Source: Russula earlei (taxonomy: Eukaryota > Basidiomycota > Agaricomycetes > Russulales > Russulaceae). Taken from it: a stretch of DNA of 64,000 nucleotides. This document shows, in pieces, positions 1 to 12,008 of the stretch (position 1 is the stretch's first letter; every line of letters begins with the position of its first letter). The stretch covers positions 62,001-126,000 of the forward strand of contig JAGFNK010000037.1 in assembly GCA_025769875.1 (NCBI GenBank). Reading direction: 5' to 3'. The position numbers were made by a program, and so were the translations under genes. The notes beneath the pieces were generated by a model. It was not told where the DNA came from. It saw only the letters and a list, made by a program, of their open reading frames with translations, and did not search any database.

Positions 1-269
1 CTCATTTCTCAAAGTACTCCTCTGTGACCACTTTGTCTAAAGCACCCCTCTTCTAAGGTATCCCTTTGTAACCACCTTGTTTAAAGTCACTCACACTGGC
101 CTCTTGTCTTCACCTCTGTCTCCAGCAACATCTGCCAGTACCCATCTAGTATCTGCTGTTAGTTTGGCTTGTCCTCCTTGGCAATATCATTGTCAATGTT
201 CATTGCCTTGTCCAACTCCTTGCTCCACCTGCTCCTGAACCTTAGTGGTCAGCAGTATGTGTCTTGACA
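1..269 (+). repeat. Right part of a family-B solo LTR, cut by the window edge
   Basis: This stretch aligns with the second half of the family-B LTR seen complete at 2704-4143 and 56515-57848. The shared order is the 'tactcctctgtgac' block, the 'gcctctgtctcc' block and the terminal TGTCTTGACA. It ends at 269 and runs directly into a family-D LTR, so the B copy probably inserted into D. Its left end lies outside the window, so no target duplication can be tested. No coding capacity. Confidence 0.75.
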
Positions 270-681
270 CAAAGTCTTTGATGTTATCTCAGACAAAAGA
301 GTATGAGTTTGAGATGGGAGGGACCTCTATTGCTTTGCAAGAAGGTTTGGGTAGAAAAGGCATAGTTGTGACTGACTCAGAGAGTAAGTCAAGCATAAGG
401 CTTGACTTTCAATACATCAGGGTATATATACCATATCTTGAGAATGGCTGATCCAAATTGTACAAAACTCAGGGAGCACATAGCTGAGACCCTCTACTAT
501 CTGCAGAGAGAAATTTTGAACCAATTGTATCAACAATGACTCACATGTGAGTCATCCTAGCTAAGCAATTAGTATGCAACACAGTAAGCAATCAGTAAGC
601 AACAGTCAGCAAATCAGTAAGCAAGACACATAAGCAAGCATAGGTAAGCAGTCAGTCCAGAATGCAGTTCAATTCCTAACA
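270..681 (+). repeat. Family-D LTR fragment
   Basis: Homologous to the complete D solo LTRs at 5284-5816 (opposite strand) and 58626-59192. The right end CCTAACA is kept. The left end is replaced by the family-B LTR. It contains the perfect 20-bp palindrome at 536-555 with two TGACTCA/TGAGTCA cores, followed by the AT-rich 'agtaagcaa' repeats typical of the family. The short ORF at 245-451 lies across the B/D junction and is not a gene. Confidence 0.75.
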
Positions 682-2703
682 GGGTGTTTTTTTTTTTGTT
701 TCATTCACATGTGCTCTCTCATCCTCTCCCCTCTCCTTCCCACCAAGCAGTCCCCTGTTGGCCTGTTGCGCAGCATAGAGTGCAGCTAACAGGCCAAGCA
801 ACCCACCTTAGAGGTTGTGCTAATGCTCAAGTGATATTGGGGTGTAGAGCAATGTGTATACTCGTCTACATGTATGGTATTTATACCTCTATGACCCAGG
901 GCTATTCCTAAGTCCAAAAGAGGTGACTACAGGTGTCCACTATATTGCGCACTCAGTGATGTGTGATGTGGAAACATTCTAGACACAGCATAACACTGCA
1001 TCTTGTGATAGATAGCATAGTATGCATAACCCTATTGCCATAAGTGCATATGCTAAAGTTCTGTCTAACATGTAACATATCTAAGTGGATCTTGAACCTT
1101 GTATGAAGGTCTTCACCTTCTTTGATCCATTTGGGTTCTGGTTCAACATGGCCTTCAAGCTACCTCCCCACTCCCTTCTTCTGTGTCACTTCAGTGGTGT
1201 TAATGTCCATAACTCAGGCATGGTCATAGCAACCTTGCAATGGCCACAAATCCTGATCATGGCCTATAGCCACTGTGATGACCTGGCTGCCATAAGAGTG
1301 ACATGCCCATGGCTGTGATGATGACATGTCTACCCTGGCAATTTTTTATCTTGCTCTTCCACCCTCTTGCATTCCTTTGCAATGCCCTCTGCTTTGCAAG
1401 CTCCTCCAGCATGCATGGCAACTCCAGGCAAAACCCACAAGAACAACACCAGCTCTCACCTTCATCCTTGTGTCACCTGTCATTGCCTTCACATTGCCTG
1501 CTCCCATCATCCCTGTGGTTCCTGCACATCCAGCATCACCCATCATTGCCTCAACACCACCCTACAGCCTCAGCCATGCCACTCAGCCTCAGGCCCTGGC
1601 TCAGCCTCTCAGCCTCAGCCTCAGCCGCTGCCACCGCTCAGCCCCTCAGGAAACTACATCCTACTAGAAACACCTAGAATGAACTAGAGTGTACTAGAAA
1701 TGACCCAATATAGTAATTCTAGTCACTTCTAGCCACTTCTAGTAGTGACAGCTTTGCTGATCTGAGGCTGAGAAAGATTAACAGCTGCCATGACAATGTT
1801 GCCACAGGAGAAGTTGCTGATGCAAGAACCATGCCTCCCCTTCCACCACATCCCCATCCATCCATACAACCTCATCCATGAGTGCTGCCATCACCTGCAG
1901 TGGCAAAGACCTTATCATCACACCCATAAGATGACAGCACAAGCAATGTGCAAATCACCCCCTCAGATGCTCACACCTTTCCATGATGCCATTGCCAATG
2001 CCCTTGCCTCTTGCCACCCCATTGCCTCAAATGACCATGCCTCAGCCTCTGCCATGACTGGCAGTTTTGGGCCACCAGGGGTGTGTGCAGAGGAGCGCAA
2101 AAGTGCAACATGGCATGTCCCCAGGATCATTTTTGATCCCTTAAATTTTTCCACTCCCCTCAGGGGAAAATACATTCTGCTGTGAGCCTTCTCAGGCCTT
2201 GTACGACCCACATCAAAAACTGAAAATGTGCGAAAAGCAAGAACATTTCACATTGGCTCCACAACTCCATATCTGAGAAAAATGCAAACATGTGACTCAA
2301 TCGCATGCTTGCACCAAAACCAGAACAAGCACATCAGCCACATAGAGAGGCAATGTGTTATTTCCATTGAAGTCCGAAGTCCTTCCACTATACATTTCCA
2401 TTACTGTTTTACTTCCATTCCCAACTCCAAAAATTTCCTAAAAAAAAAAAAAAACTCTCCTATTTTATTCCTCAAGTAACATACTTGTAAAACATATAAA
2501 GTAGCCTCTTATTGCCTGCAAATGTATCATTGTCATGTTCCTTGTTCTTGAAAAGACCCCTCACATGCACTTCAAAACAAAGTCCCCTTCTCATGCTCTA
2601 CCACCGCTCCACATCTTTTACACGCATTCCTGACCCCGTGCCATGTCAACAGTCCATCGGCCTGTCTTGACCACTCCCGCGTTCCCACTGCCTGTGCCAT
2701 ATC
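682..2703. other. No gene recognised; low-complexity and repeat-derived DNA
   Basis: Several overlapping ORFs in 1300-2190 are compositionally biased (CCT/CAC/GCC-rich) and resemble nothing I know. 1660-1745 is full of 'ctagaa/ttctag' words and may be the edge of a degraded repeat. There are poly-A or poly-T runs at about 688 and 2440. No convincing exon structure was seen. Confidence 0.5.
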
Positions 2704-4143
2704 TGTTATGAACCAAGGCCAGGTCCTGGCTGTAGATGGTCCTATTTCACTCAAGAGAGACCTCTCTCACTTTGCATTACCAACTCCCTTCCGTTTTCTG
2801 GGCTATCCCTCCTGCGGTGCAAGATATCGCTATTGCAAAGGCACTATAACATGACCAGGCACCCGTTTCCTAATCGGGTAATCATTGCGTGGCAGCCACA
2901 TGGTCACCCAGCCACCAGGAACCTGAAACAGCGGCACAAACTCTTAGAAACTGTTGCATAACTCATCTGACATCATCAAGGCTCCAATGACATCATGGCT
3001 GACTGAGCAACCCCACAGTGACCTCATAGGCTCACTAAGTGCTCCACAGTGACATCATAATGATGTCATCGCTCCACAATGATCAGTAATGCGCTCAGTA
3101 AGCCTGAAACTTGACACAAGCAAGTTTATGCCTCTGTAGTCCTATTGGATGGTACCAAAGAGTCTAGAATAGTCCCAGTTCTTTGTAATTGACCCTGTAC
3201 ACTGTATATAAGCCCCAATGAAGTATGGCCAGTCATCAGACTGTCCATTTGTGATACTCTCATCTTCCTGGGTACTCCCCTGTGACCGCTCAGTCTAAAG
3301 TCCTCCCTCGTCCTCAAGGTACTCTTCAACGACCACCTTGTTTAAAGCCCCTCGTTGCACTGGCCTCTACTCTTCGCCTCTGCCTCTTGCAACATGTACC
3401 AGTCCCCATCTGGTATCTTCTAGTCGTTTGGCTCGTCCTCCTGTTCAACGCTGTTTACGCCGCGTACCATCTGTTCCAACTGTAACGGCGTCGCGGCCGT
3501 TAGAGCGTTAGCTCAAGGTTCAATGGGGCCAAGTCCCTGTGACTTGGTTCAGGGGTTCAGTGGGGGCCGGCTCAAGGAGACCGGTTTGAGGGTTTAGCGT
3601 CTCAAGGCTGAGTCAGAAAATGACTCAGTCCGCCGACAGAGTCGATCTTCTGGTTTCACAGAAGAGGAAGACGATGAGAGAGAGGCAGAGGAGGAAGAGG
3701 AACACAAGGGTTCCTTGAAGTGTGCTTAGGTCAAGCAAGGTGTAGGCCAGCACAAGCAAGTTGTGATTGAGAGAGTGTACAAGGCAAGGGATGCGACAGG
3801 AAATGGGACAAAGCTAAGCTTGGGGCATTCCCCAGCTTTTACAGGCGCTTAAATACTGTATGTAGCGAGGCTGTACAGTACTATAAGCAGAACAATAAGT
3901 AAAAGGCAGGTCAATAGCAAAAGTAGCTCAACAATAGATGAAACACAATAAGTGAAACACAATAGATGAAACACAACAAGGGATCACCATCAAGGGATAA
4001 AACGGTAACCACGGAAACGGGAGTAACAAAAGGAACAATGATGGGAAGGGATTATGGACGAACCGTCAAGGGGGTAAATCATAACACCAACCCTTGCCCA
4101 CCTGCTCCTGAGTCCTTAGTGATCAGCAGTACGTGTCTTGACA
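2704..4143 (+). mobile_element. Family-B solo LTR, TSD ATATC, split by a family-A solo LTR
   Basis: The LTR starts TGTTATGAACC at 2704 and ends GTCTTGACA at 4143. It is flanked by the exact 5-bp duplication ATATC (2699-2703 and 4144-4148), the signature of LTR retrotransposon integration. Removing the nested element and one copy of its CCAAC duplication leaves about 829 bp. A TATA-like 'tatataag' lies near 3205. The inverted copy at 56515-57848 reads through the 3481 insertion point uninterrupted. Recombination between two LTRs has presumably removed the internal part. Confidence 0.9.
3481..4086 (-). mobile_element. Family-A (Ty3-like) solo LTR, TSD CCAAC
   Basis: 606 bp, TG...CA ends, flanked by CCAAC at 3476-3480 and 4087-4091. 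It is the reverse complement of the 5' LTR of the Ty3-like element at 62100-62711, so this is a solo remnant of that family. It sits inside a family-B LTR. The TATA-like and 'AAGCTTAGCTT' transcription-start region of the family is kept on the minus strand near 3805-3870. Confidence 0.92.
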
Positions 4144-4187
4144 ATATCTTTACCAATGACAGCAGCAACAGGATCAACAGCAACAAT

Positions 4188-4232
4188 GACAGCAGCAACA
4201 ATGACAGCAGCAACAATGACAGCAGCAGCAAT
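4188..4232 (+). repeat. 15-bp minisatellite (GACAGCAGCAACAAT)x3
   Basis: Three head-to-tail 15-bp units with one base change, plus degenerate partial units from about 4158 and after 4232. The 3n unit keeps reading frames open, which explains the Asn/Ser-rich and Val/Ile-rich ORFs on either strand. No gene is implied. Confidence 0.7.
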
Positions 4233-4389
4233 ACCAGCAACATGGCCAATGCCTGGCAACACCACATCACAATGACACATTTGACAGGACACAAGCACAC
4301 TCTGCCCTCCTCCTTTCATACACTGTGCCCATGTTCCAATGCATGACAACAGTTCAGAACATACACTCCCCCCCCTTTGTGATGATGAG

Positions 4390-5040
4390 ACCACCTACAC
4401 ATAAGACCAAAGACTCACTCAAGAAGCTACCCACACATGTACCTGCACATGTTACCTGACCCATCCTATAACTGCCAGACCTGTCAGATAAAAACCCATG
4501 AGAGTTGGAGTACAGGTGTAGCAAGTCTAGGGATGCACAAGTGAGATCATAAGGCTGACTGGTCCAAGGAAAGAGAGAGGAGAGAGGGAGAGAGTGGAGC
4601 AAGTGGCCTGCATGACTGGTGATGCTTCTTGTTTTTTGCAGACAGAGAGGAGTGGGTGACAAAGAGGGGTAATCTTCCGAACTTTTTGGAACTCCTTCTA
4701 CTACAGAGTAGCTAGGGTGTTTTATATACAAGCAGGGAGGTACTAAAGATGAAAGGCATGAAAGAGAGAGAAAGGCATGAAAGAGAATTGAGGCTGGGCA
4801 AGGCAGTCAAGGCCATAATGAAAGACTTGAGATGCAAACACATCACATGTGTCAGGGTGTGGCATGGTTGGTGGTGAACAGCCTGGGCAATGTGATTGAG
4901 GTCTTGATGTCACATGCAAGGTGGCTTGTAGTGTGGTGAGGGCTGAGGAATGAAGGGAGATGAGGGGAGGAGACATCACTTTTGGGTCTTTTCTGCACAT
5001 GATTCTGTGGCCAGAAACATGGCTACCTTACATAGGTAAG
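4390..5040 (-). repeat. Family-E dispersed repeat, copy 1
   Basis: The reverse complement matches 18590-19125 over most of its length. Shared blocks are 'cctcaagtctttca', 'ttctctttcatgcc', a 'tgtatataaa' TATA-like box and 'ccttggaccagtcagcc'. The TATA-like box about 250 bp from one end suggests an LTR, but I could not fix the ends or a target duplication. Confidence 0.55.
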
Positions 5041-5283
5041 GCCTTGGGCACCCACAGAACTACCCATGCTGAAGCCTACCACAGGTTGACTTGCACCTGT
5101 GCTATACCCTATACATGAAGGTGCACACTGAGACAACATCCTACAAACTGTTTGTTTCTGCCTTCTCCACTAGCATCTTTCCCTTCAATCCTGTTGTATT
5201 CACCAAGTCTGACTTTGCTCCTTTAAATTCCTACTCCATGTGCTGACATTGTTTCCTGCAGACATCCCTTCTTCCTCCCCTTT

Positions 5284-5816
5284 TGTTAGGACTCAGTTTG
5301 TGTTCCTGTTTGTTTACCTATACTTGCTTACTCATTTCCTCTTACTGTTTGCTTACTGATTCGCTGATTGATGCTTAGTGATGTGGCTGACAGATATGAT
5401 GATTCATGCTTAGTGATTGCTTACTGGACTGATGACAGATGCTAGGAGAGAATGACTCACATGTGAGTCATTTCTGATGCTTTTGGATTGTGGTCTTTAT
5501 TTTTGGATTCTATTGGGTCTCAGCTATGTGCTCCCCAAGTTTCGTACAAATTGGATCAGCCGTTGTTGAGATATGGTATAAATACTCAGATGTATTTAAG
5601 AGTTGAGCCTTACACTTGACTTACTCTTTTACAAGAAATAACTATCTTGTCAAACTCTCTAAAAACCAAGTCATCACTCTAAGTGAAAGAGGCCCTTCTC
5701 ATCTCTTACATCTACTCTTCCTGAGATAATATCAAAGGATTCGAAGTCTAGTGCTTGAACTATATCAAGCAACTCTTTCACTTAGAGTCAGTAATAAGAT
5801 CAAGAAGATCTTAACA
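5284..5816 (-). mobile_element. Family-D solo LTR, TSD CCTTT
   Basis: 533 bp beginning TGTTAGGACTC and ending GATCTTAACA, with exact duplication CCTTT at 5279-5283 and 5817-5821. It is inverted relative to the copies at 270-681 and 58626-59192. The conserved 20-bp palindrome with paired bZIP-type TGACTCA cores lies at 5452-5471. A TATA-like 'gtataaat' occurs near 5577. Confidence 0.92.
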
Positions 5817-5821
5817 CCTTT

Positions 5822-6590
5822 CCTCCCCTCTTCCCTCCAACTACTCTGACAGTGATGCCTCCTTGGAAGACCTGCTCTCTGACAAGGTTTAAGATGCATT
5901 CCCTTTCAACTGGGACATGGACTCTGATGACATTGACTATGAGCCACTGCAAGGCCATGTTCTGGACTCACAGGAACCACAGTTTTCATTTCTGACCACT
6001 GCTGTCCCTGCAATTCCTGCCTCATGTGCTCATATCTTGCTTAACTCACTCCCTCTGTGTTACCAAGTGGTTTGGGGTCTGGCAGATGCCAGACACCTGA
6101 ACTATGGACTGCATCATTTGCATCACATGCGCATCAGATCTTAACCAATTATGTTCCTTGATATTGTGTGGGGAGGGAAGATGAAGGGTGGTGTGCTGCA
6201 TGCTTCTAGTGTTGGTGGCATGCCTTGTGGTGATGGCAAACTTCTAGTGGTGAGGGCTTACCTTCTGTTTCTTCCAGGCAATCTTCTGGGCATGGTTCAT
6301 AGCTTCCTGGTCTGGCTGAGCAAGGTGGCATTGCAGTGAGAGATGGAAGTGGTGAGAGTGAAGGTGGGGTGGGGTAAAGAAGCATTAGCAACAGGAGCAG
6401 TACATTTTAGGATAGGTTGGCAGAGTTGGCAAGCAGAAGTTCATGGATGGAGATGTAGGCAGTGAGAATGAGTTTGTAGACCAGGACATAGGTGGTGGAT
6501 TGAGAGGCAGTAGGAGCAGTGGTGGGGGGTCAATGTCTAGTCAATGCATGGGGACCCCAGCATCAGTGCTGAGATGGCAGGTGTGGTGGT
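5822..6590. other. No gene recognised
   Basis: Short ORFs at 5917-6339 show no recognisable domain or neighbour relationship. The 3' half is G/T-rich and repetitive ('ggtggtg', 'agtggtgag'). The change to GC-rich unique sequence near 6600 marks the start of the gene island. Confidence 0.45.
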
Positions 6591-6826
6591 GGTGTAGTTA
6601 GGCGCTACTTTTCCCTACCCTATCATACGCACAACCCTTCGCGACCTGCGATGTTTATATTGCCTTAGATTAAGGTTAGGGGATGTGACCAAGACAGTCG
6701 ATCACGATCAAGGAAAATTCAGTCGTATTCAAAATTATTCCATTACTGTCTTTGCGGTCGCTGCATCGCAGCACAGTTATAATTCAACCTCAACACTGCC
6801 CGTTCAGCACAAAGGTCTCCAGGGTT

Positions 6827-8942
6827 ATGCCGTTCAAATTGCCGGCGTTACCAGATGTCTCTGGAGCGGATCCCTCCCGTGCCGTGCTGGATACTTTCAA
6901 AGTGGCCATCGCGAAGCGAGTCGCAGATGCTCTGCCCCCTCTGACCGTTGAGAAAGTCTACCAGGGCGTTGACTATGGCAAGAAGGGCGTTGACTTTACG
7001 ATCGCCCTTCCCCGCTTCCGTCTGCCAGGTAAAGTCGACGTGCTTGCCAAGACAGTCATCGATCAGGTGCATAATCCATAGCCATTTTCTCTCCCGTTTT
7101 GCTTATTCTCCTTCCCTCAATGCGATCACGACCCATTTTCTGTGCCGTGTGGTGATTGCGTGCAGTTCCAAGCGGACGATTATATCGAGTCGGTCACGCA
7201 TGACAAGGCGTTCTTGCATTTCATGCTCAAGACACCCTCTCTCATACGCGCCGTGCTGACGCAGGTGCACGAGCTTACTTATGATGCGTCGTCTGGCTGC
7301 CCAGAATATGGCACGATCACGTCCGGTGCAGGCAAGAAAGTCGTGATCGAATACTCATCACCAAACATCGCGAAGAGTTTCCACGTCGGCCACCTCCGCT
7401 CGACCATCATTGGCGCGTTTTTGGCAAATCTGTACAAGGCCTGCGGATGGCAAGTCGTTTCGATGAATTATTTGGGAGATTGGGGCACACAAGTACGTCC
7501 GAGTCTATGGCTTTGTGTGCACCCTATTTGCTCAATGTCGTCACAAACGCTACTGATGCGATCGCTCTCTCTTATCCTTTCAATTCATAGTTTGGTCTAA
7601 TAGCCGTCGGTTTTGAAAAATACGGCTCAGAAGAGGATCTACAAAAAGATGCTATAAAGCACCTTTTCGACGTGTACGTCAACATCAACAAAGATGCCGA
7701 GTCGGACCCGGGGGTCAAAGCGGCGGCGGCGGCGTGGTTCAAGCGTATGGAGGACGGCGACGAGGATGCGCTGAAGAATTGGCGCGTGTGGCGAGAGCTG
7801 TCCGTGAAGAAGTATGCCGAAGAGTATGACCGATTAAACGTACACTTCGACGTGTACACGGGTGAGAGCAAGGTCGGGAAGAAGTGGCAGGACTACGCGT
7901 TAGAGCGATTGAATGAGATGGGGTTGATAAGCGATGTAGAGGGCGCAAAACTCGTCGACTTGGAGAAGTGGAAGCTCGGCAAGGCAGTGCTACGTAAAAA
8001 GGGTGCGTTCTGTCTATCGAGTTCTTCCCCTTTCCCTACTTCTTACCTCGTTGATGACTCAGACGGGACGTCCATCTATTTGACTCGCGATATTGGCGGC
8101 GCGATCGAGCGTTACGAGCAGCACAAATTCGACAAGATGATCTATGTCATATCGTCGCAGCAGGACCTACACACAGCACAGTTTATCAAGATGCTTCATC
8201 TGATGGAGTTCCCCTGGGCATCCAGCATAGAGCACGTCAACTACGGCCTCGTGCTTGGCATGAGTACTCGCAAAGGCACTGTCGTCTTCCTCGAACAGAT
8301 TATCCGCGAGGCGTCAAGCGTGATGCACGAGCAGATGAAGAAGAACCAGGAGAAATACGCTGCAGTCGAGGACCCAGAACAGACGAGTCTCGAGGTCGGC
8401 CTCGCAGCGATCAAAGTCCAGGACATGGCCGCCAAGCGGTGGGCACCCTTTCACACTCCTCCCAACCGCGTCTCCCTCCCGTTCACAACTCACACCCTCT
8501 CACGGCCAGAATAAACAACTATAATTTCAACTGGGACCGGATGACGTCCTTCGAGGGCGACACGGGGCCCTACCTGCAATACGCGCACGTCCGGCTGACC
8601 TCGCTCACGCGGAAGAACCCCGAGCTGCTGCCGCTCCCCGCGCCGGAGCTGATCGCGGCCGAGACGCTCGCGGAACAGCCCGCGGCGCGCGAGATCGCCT
8701 TCCTGCTGGGCACGTACCCTGACGTGGTGCGTACGGCGCTGCGCACTCACGAGCCGAGCGGCGTGGTGACGTTCGCCTTCCGGCTGGCGCACGCGATATC
8801 GAGCGCGTGGGAGACGGTCGTGGTCAAGGGTGAGGCCGACGTCGAGCGGGCGCGGGCGCGAATGTGGCTTTATTTGTGCGCGCGGGATGTCCTCGGTGCC
8901 GCGATGCGGTTGCTGAGCATTCGTCCGTTAGAGCGAATGTGA
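6827..8942 (+). CDS. Arginyl-tRNA synthetase, class I, five exons
   Basis: Charges tRNA-Arg with arginine using ATP for translation. Spliced model: 6827-7066, 7166-7492, 7591-8002, 8063-8438 and 8510-8942. All introns are GT-AG, phases match, and the product is 595 aa, normal for a cytosolic or dual-targeted fungal enzyme. Residues around 153-156 carry the class I signature as HVGH, followed by LRST. Residues 392-398 (GMSTRKG) hold the degenerate KMSKS loop typical of ArgRS. The C-terminal third has the helical anticodon-binding features of the family, including [12 protein letters not shown]. The start was chosen as the first in-frame ATG after upstream stops; no clear mitochondrial presequence is seen. 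It is the only housekeeping gene in the window and looks intact, with GC-rich coding exons unlike the surrounding repeats. Confidence 0.95.
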
Positions 8943-9104
8943 ACGTAGCTTACACCGCATTAGTCATCACGACACAGCCATAAAACCGATTAGCACTGTT
9001 ATGGGGTGGACACTGCATATAAGGACTCTGGCACTTTGCAATACACATCTCATGATCACTTGACGCTGACCCCTGCGCCCCACGACGTCCGGTCTCTTCT
9101 CATC

Positions 9105-11223
9105 ATGCCACTGACTGTGGATCAACCCTACAACGTTTACCGCGAACAACTCTCGTCCCTATATCATGGGACCGCCTTGTGGGAACCAAACCCCATGATA
9201 CGTCACTACGAACGCGTCTCGATCGGCGACGTTGGTTATGTCCATGAAGGGTTTTTCTATCGTATGTTCAACGTGACACTTCCTTGGAACGATCCCTCGA
9301 ATGCCACAATCGGTGTACCAGAGCAGTACAAGACTCTGGTCAGCGATCCATTCACCAATATCCGTGAAGCAACGCTGGATAAAGGGGAGTACTATTCCCG
9401 TCACGGTCGTGTGTCCAAAGAGGATAGTGGGGTGCGGGCTGCGGGGCCAGACGAGTGAGTCCGAGTTATTGTCCTGTCCCAGACCTCCCTAATTGACCGA
9501 CATACCGTCTCGTAATACCAGGGGTGTTGCTTACAAGTCTCGGGGTCAAGGAGCGCTGCTATTTCTTCCTTACGACGGCCATCGCTCAGATGTCATCCGC
9601 ACAAAGGTGTTCGAAGATTACATCCGAGACAATGTGGTCACCTGGTTTAACTGGGCACGGAACAAAGGGATGGGCGTGGAGCGGATGGAAGACCTGATTC
9701 TCGTATCTGGGTGTACCTTTGTTACTTCGTGGGCTGCCGCTGCATTCGTTGACTCCGCCGTCGAGGCGGAAATTTCTCTTACCGTCCAACCGTTCAACAA
9801 CGGTGGAGCACATTACACTTGGAGCAAGATTCATAACATGGTAGCTCATCATAACAGTCATTCTAACCCAGTATGTTCCCCTCGCTGCGTCGACTCGCCA
9901 TGCACTCATTTCCTTCCCTTGTCTCGTTAAAGAACCCACCTTGGAATCAATGCGTCTTCATCAGGGGCTTCAGAGCGAAGCGCGTCTTTTTATGGACCAG
10001 GCTCCGGGCTGCAGCAGAACCCCTCCCCGATGATCCCTACAACCGTCGGGATGATGAGATACTAGTTACCGGAGTACCGGACGCACCAAAGGTACGTAAT
10101 TCTGTGATGAAGTGATAGAGTAGGAAGCGCAACAGCTTGAGTCCAGTATTGCGACCCACTTATCGGGGTTTTGAACTATATCGCCGAAGTTCGTTCCACC
10201 TAACCATTTGCTTCAACTCTACTGAGCGTGAATCAAAGAAATGTCCTGAGGATTGTGCCGAGGACACCATAGCCATCGCCCATGATGATGACCTTCAGCT
10301 CATTGAAAACGTGGTACGTCTAAATCGAATAAAGTCATGCAGCCAAGTGAACTAATAACGTACATGGCCAGGAAAATATGACGGCAAGTACAGTAAAGTC
10401 ATATCTGCATGAACGCGACATCCCTGTGCTCATTGAGAATGGCGGTATGTCCCGAATCACTACCATAAATGCGAGGTGAACTAAATGTTGTCTTTGTAGC
10501 CGCAATCTTGCATGAGGATGATCCCCCGGTACCCGAGGAGGCAAAGGCTATCTTCTTCGCATCAGCGGAATTGGGGGTGCGATATCTTTTGTTGGACTCA
10601 GAAGCGTTCACGAAGTACTAATGATCCACTCAAGGGAGAGCCAGTCCCGCTCGTCGTACACCCCGTACTAGCCAAGTATCTTCTGAGACTAGAATTTAGC
10701 AACCCTGATGACCATGACTATGACCTTCCAAAGGAAGAAACAACCTCCCCCGCTGTGGCCCCACCGATGCTATCTCTACTACTGGAGAACCATCAAGGCT
10801 ACCCACAAGCTATCAGAATCCAGCCGTCCGATGACTCTCCCGGTATCGGCGTCACAGTTCAAGACGTTCTAAGGACGCTACACGAGGACCTGAAGAAGTC
10901 ATTGCCCAGACGACAATTAGGCAGGCTAAGCGATGAGGAACGAGTCATCGTCAACGACTCGTTCAAAGAGAGATGTACAACAGAAGAGGACCTGAGCAAA
11001 GGCCCATGTAGGTTCGACCACTTGGGTGTTAGGAACCGGCTCCAGATTTTACCGAAATACCCGATCGACGACGAATCACTTCTTCCGACCATGCTATTCC
11101 CCGTAGAATCTTTGTAAGTTTGCAGATTCTTTCGTGATCACTTTTCCTTTTCGGCGCACCTGGTTCTAATTTATTCTATCTAGTGATGATTCAAAGGCCG
11201 CAGGTCCTTCAAGGATCCGCTAG
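9105..11223 (+). CDS. Agaricomycete-specific protein with C-terminal DUF6699 region, nine exons
   Basis: Function unknown. Model: 9105-9454, 9522-9870, 9933-10091, 10147-10188, 10239-10313, 10372-10444, 10500-10576, 10635-11113 and 11184-11223, giving 547 aa with all phases consistent. Residues about 1-375 belong to a conserved mushroom family recognised by NVYREQL near the start, SIGDVGY, MFNVTLPW and VERMEDLILVSG. Residues about 376-534 resemble DUF6699 (HP.L...L.L....Y.LP, then VTVQDVL..LHEDL, then RFDHLG). Intron 7 (10577-10634) has a perfect TACTAAT branch point. The last tiny exon encodes a tail ending AGPSRIR, which the paralogue at 46940-48972 also keeps. That independent conservation of splice sites and of the fused tail supports one gene rather than two. 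Membership in both families is from memory of the motifs, not a search. Confidence 0.75.
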
Positions 11224-12008
11224 GGTGACGGAGACGGAGAGTGCGGCAGTGATGGAGGGGACAGGAAGCTGGACAGGTGACGGGAACTTAATTTTTTTTG
11301 TGTGGAACGATGATGGATACGATACCTGGTGGTGCCCTGTAGAACTGTTGGATGTCGTGCATGGTTTCTCGTTTCTTCCGTTGTATCACCAGCTGCAGAA
11401 GGCGGCCTTCCTAGTGGGACTTGCTGTTACCCGTTGATATACCATACTTTTTTGGTCCACCGAATTGCTCATTCTCATACCATCGAGGTCCACCAAGTCT
11501 ATGAGTTGGTCTCCTTGGATGGCCCCACGCACAACTGGGCGCAAAGGGAAGAGCGGATTCGGAAAGGTAGTCCTCTCGTAGGTTCATGTTTGTGACGGTG
11601 ACGGGATATATAAACCCTTGCAATGCCTCCTTAAGGCCAAGTCGAATCTCCTGCCTCATCGTGCAAGATCATTCTCACGCTACTCGAATCCAACGTAGCG
11701 CCGTATTCGTGTGGAGGTGACACCGTGACCGCCCCTCCCCTTGACAACTCACCGATGAGCTTTCACCTGTACGTCGAGCGGCATTCGTTCTCCTCTCCTC
11801 TCGTTCCGAAATGCCGAAGCAACTAATCAAGCGATGGAGAGTTACGATTGTGTTCAAAAGAGCCCCCCGTTCATCACCCCGATTAGTGGTTCTCCTCATG
11901 GCTTGGTGAGGGAGTGTTCCGTGCATCACCAAGAAGGGTCTAGTTAAGAACGAAATCTTTGCGCGTTGTCCCCCGCCGCTTGCCGCTGACCGATCCAATG
12001 TAGACCAG
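11224..12008. other. Intergenic region between the DUF6699-fusion and F-box genes
   Basis: No recognisable exon. The 24 bases just upstream of 12009 are in frame with the F-box gene and read a DRSNVDQ motif that is also found upstream of the F-box starts at 43043 and 46470. The true start of the F-box gene may therefore lie in an upstream exon within this region. Confidence 0.4.

Noticed and set aside
1303..2211. Cluster of overlapping 80-130 aa ORFs on both strands
   Set aside because: Biased composition open in several frames, no domains, no splice logic; consistent with low complexity rather than genes.
4188..4232. CRISPR-like regular repeat
   Set aside because: Head-to-tail units without spacers, in a eukaryotic genome.
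4079..4394. Asn/Ser and Leu/Val-rich ORFs
   Set aside because: Produced by a 15-bp minisatellite whose length is a multiple of three.
10512..10634. Separate DUF6699 gene starting at 10512
   Set aside because: That reading runs through an intron (10577-10634) with a branch point and conserved sites; the upstream exon joins in frame.
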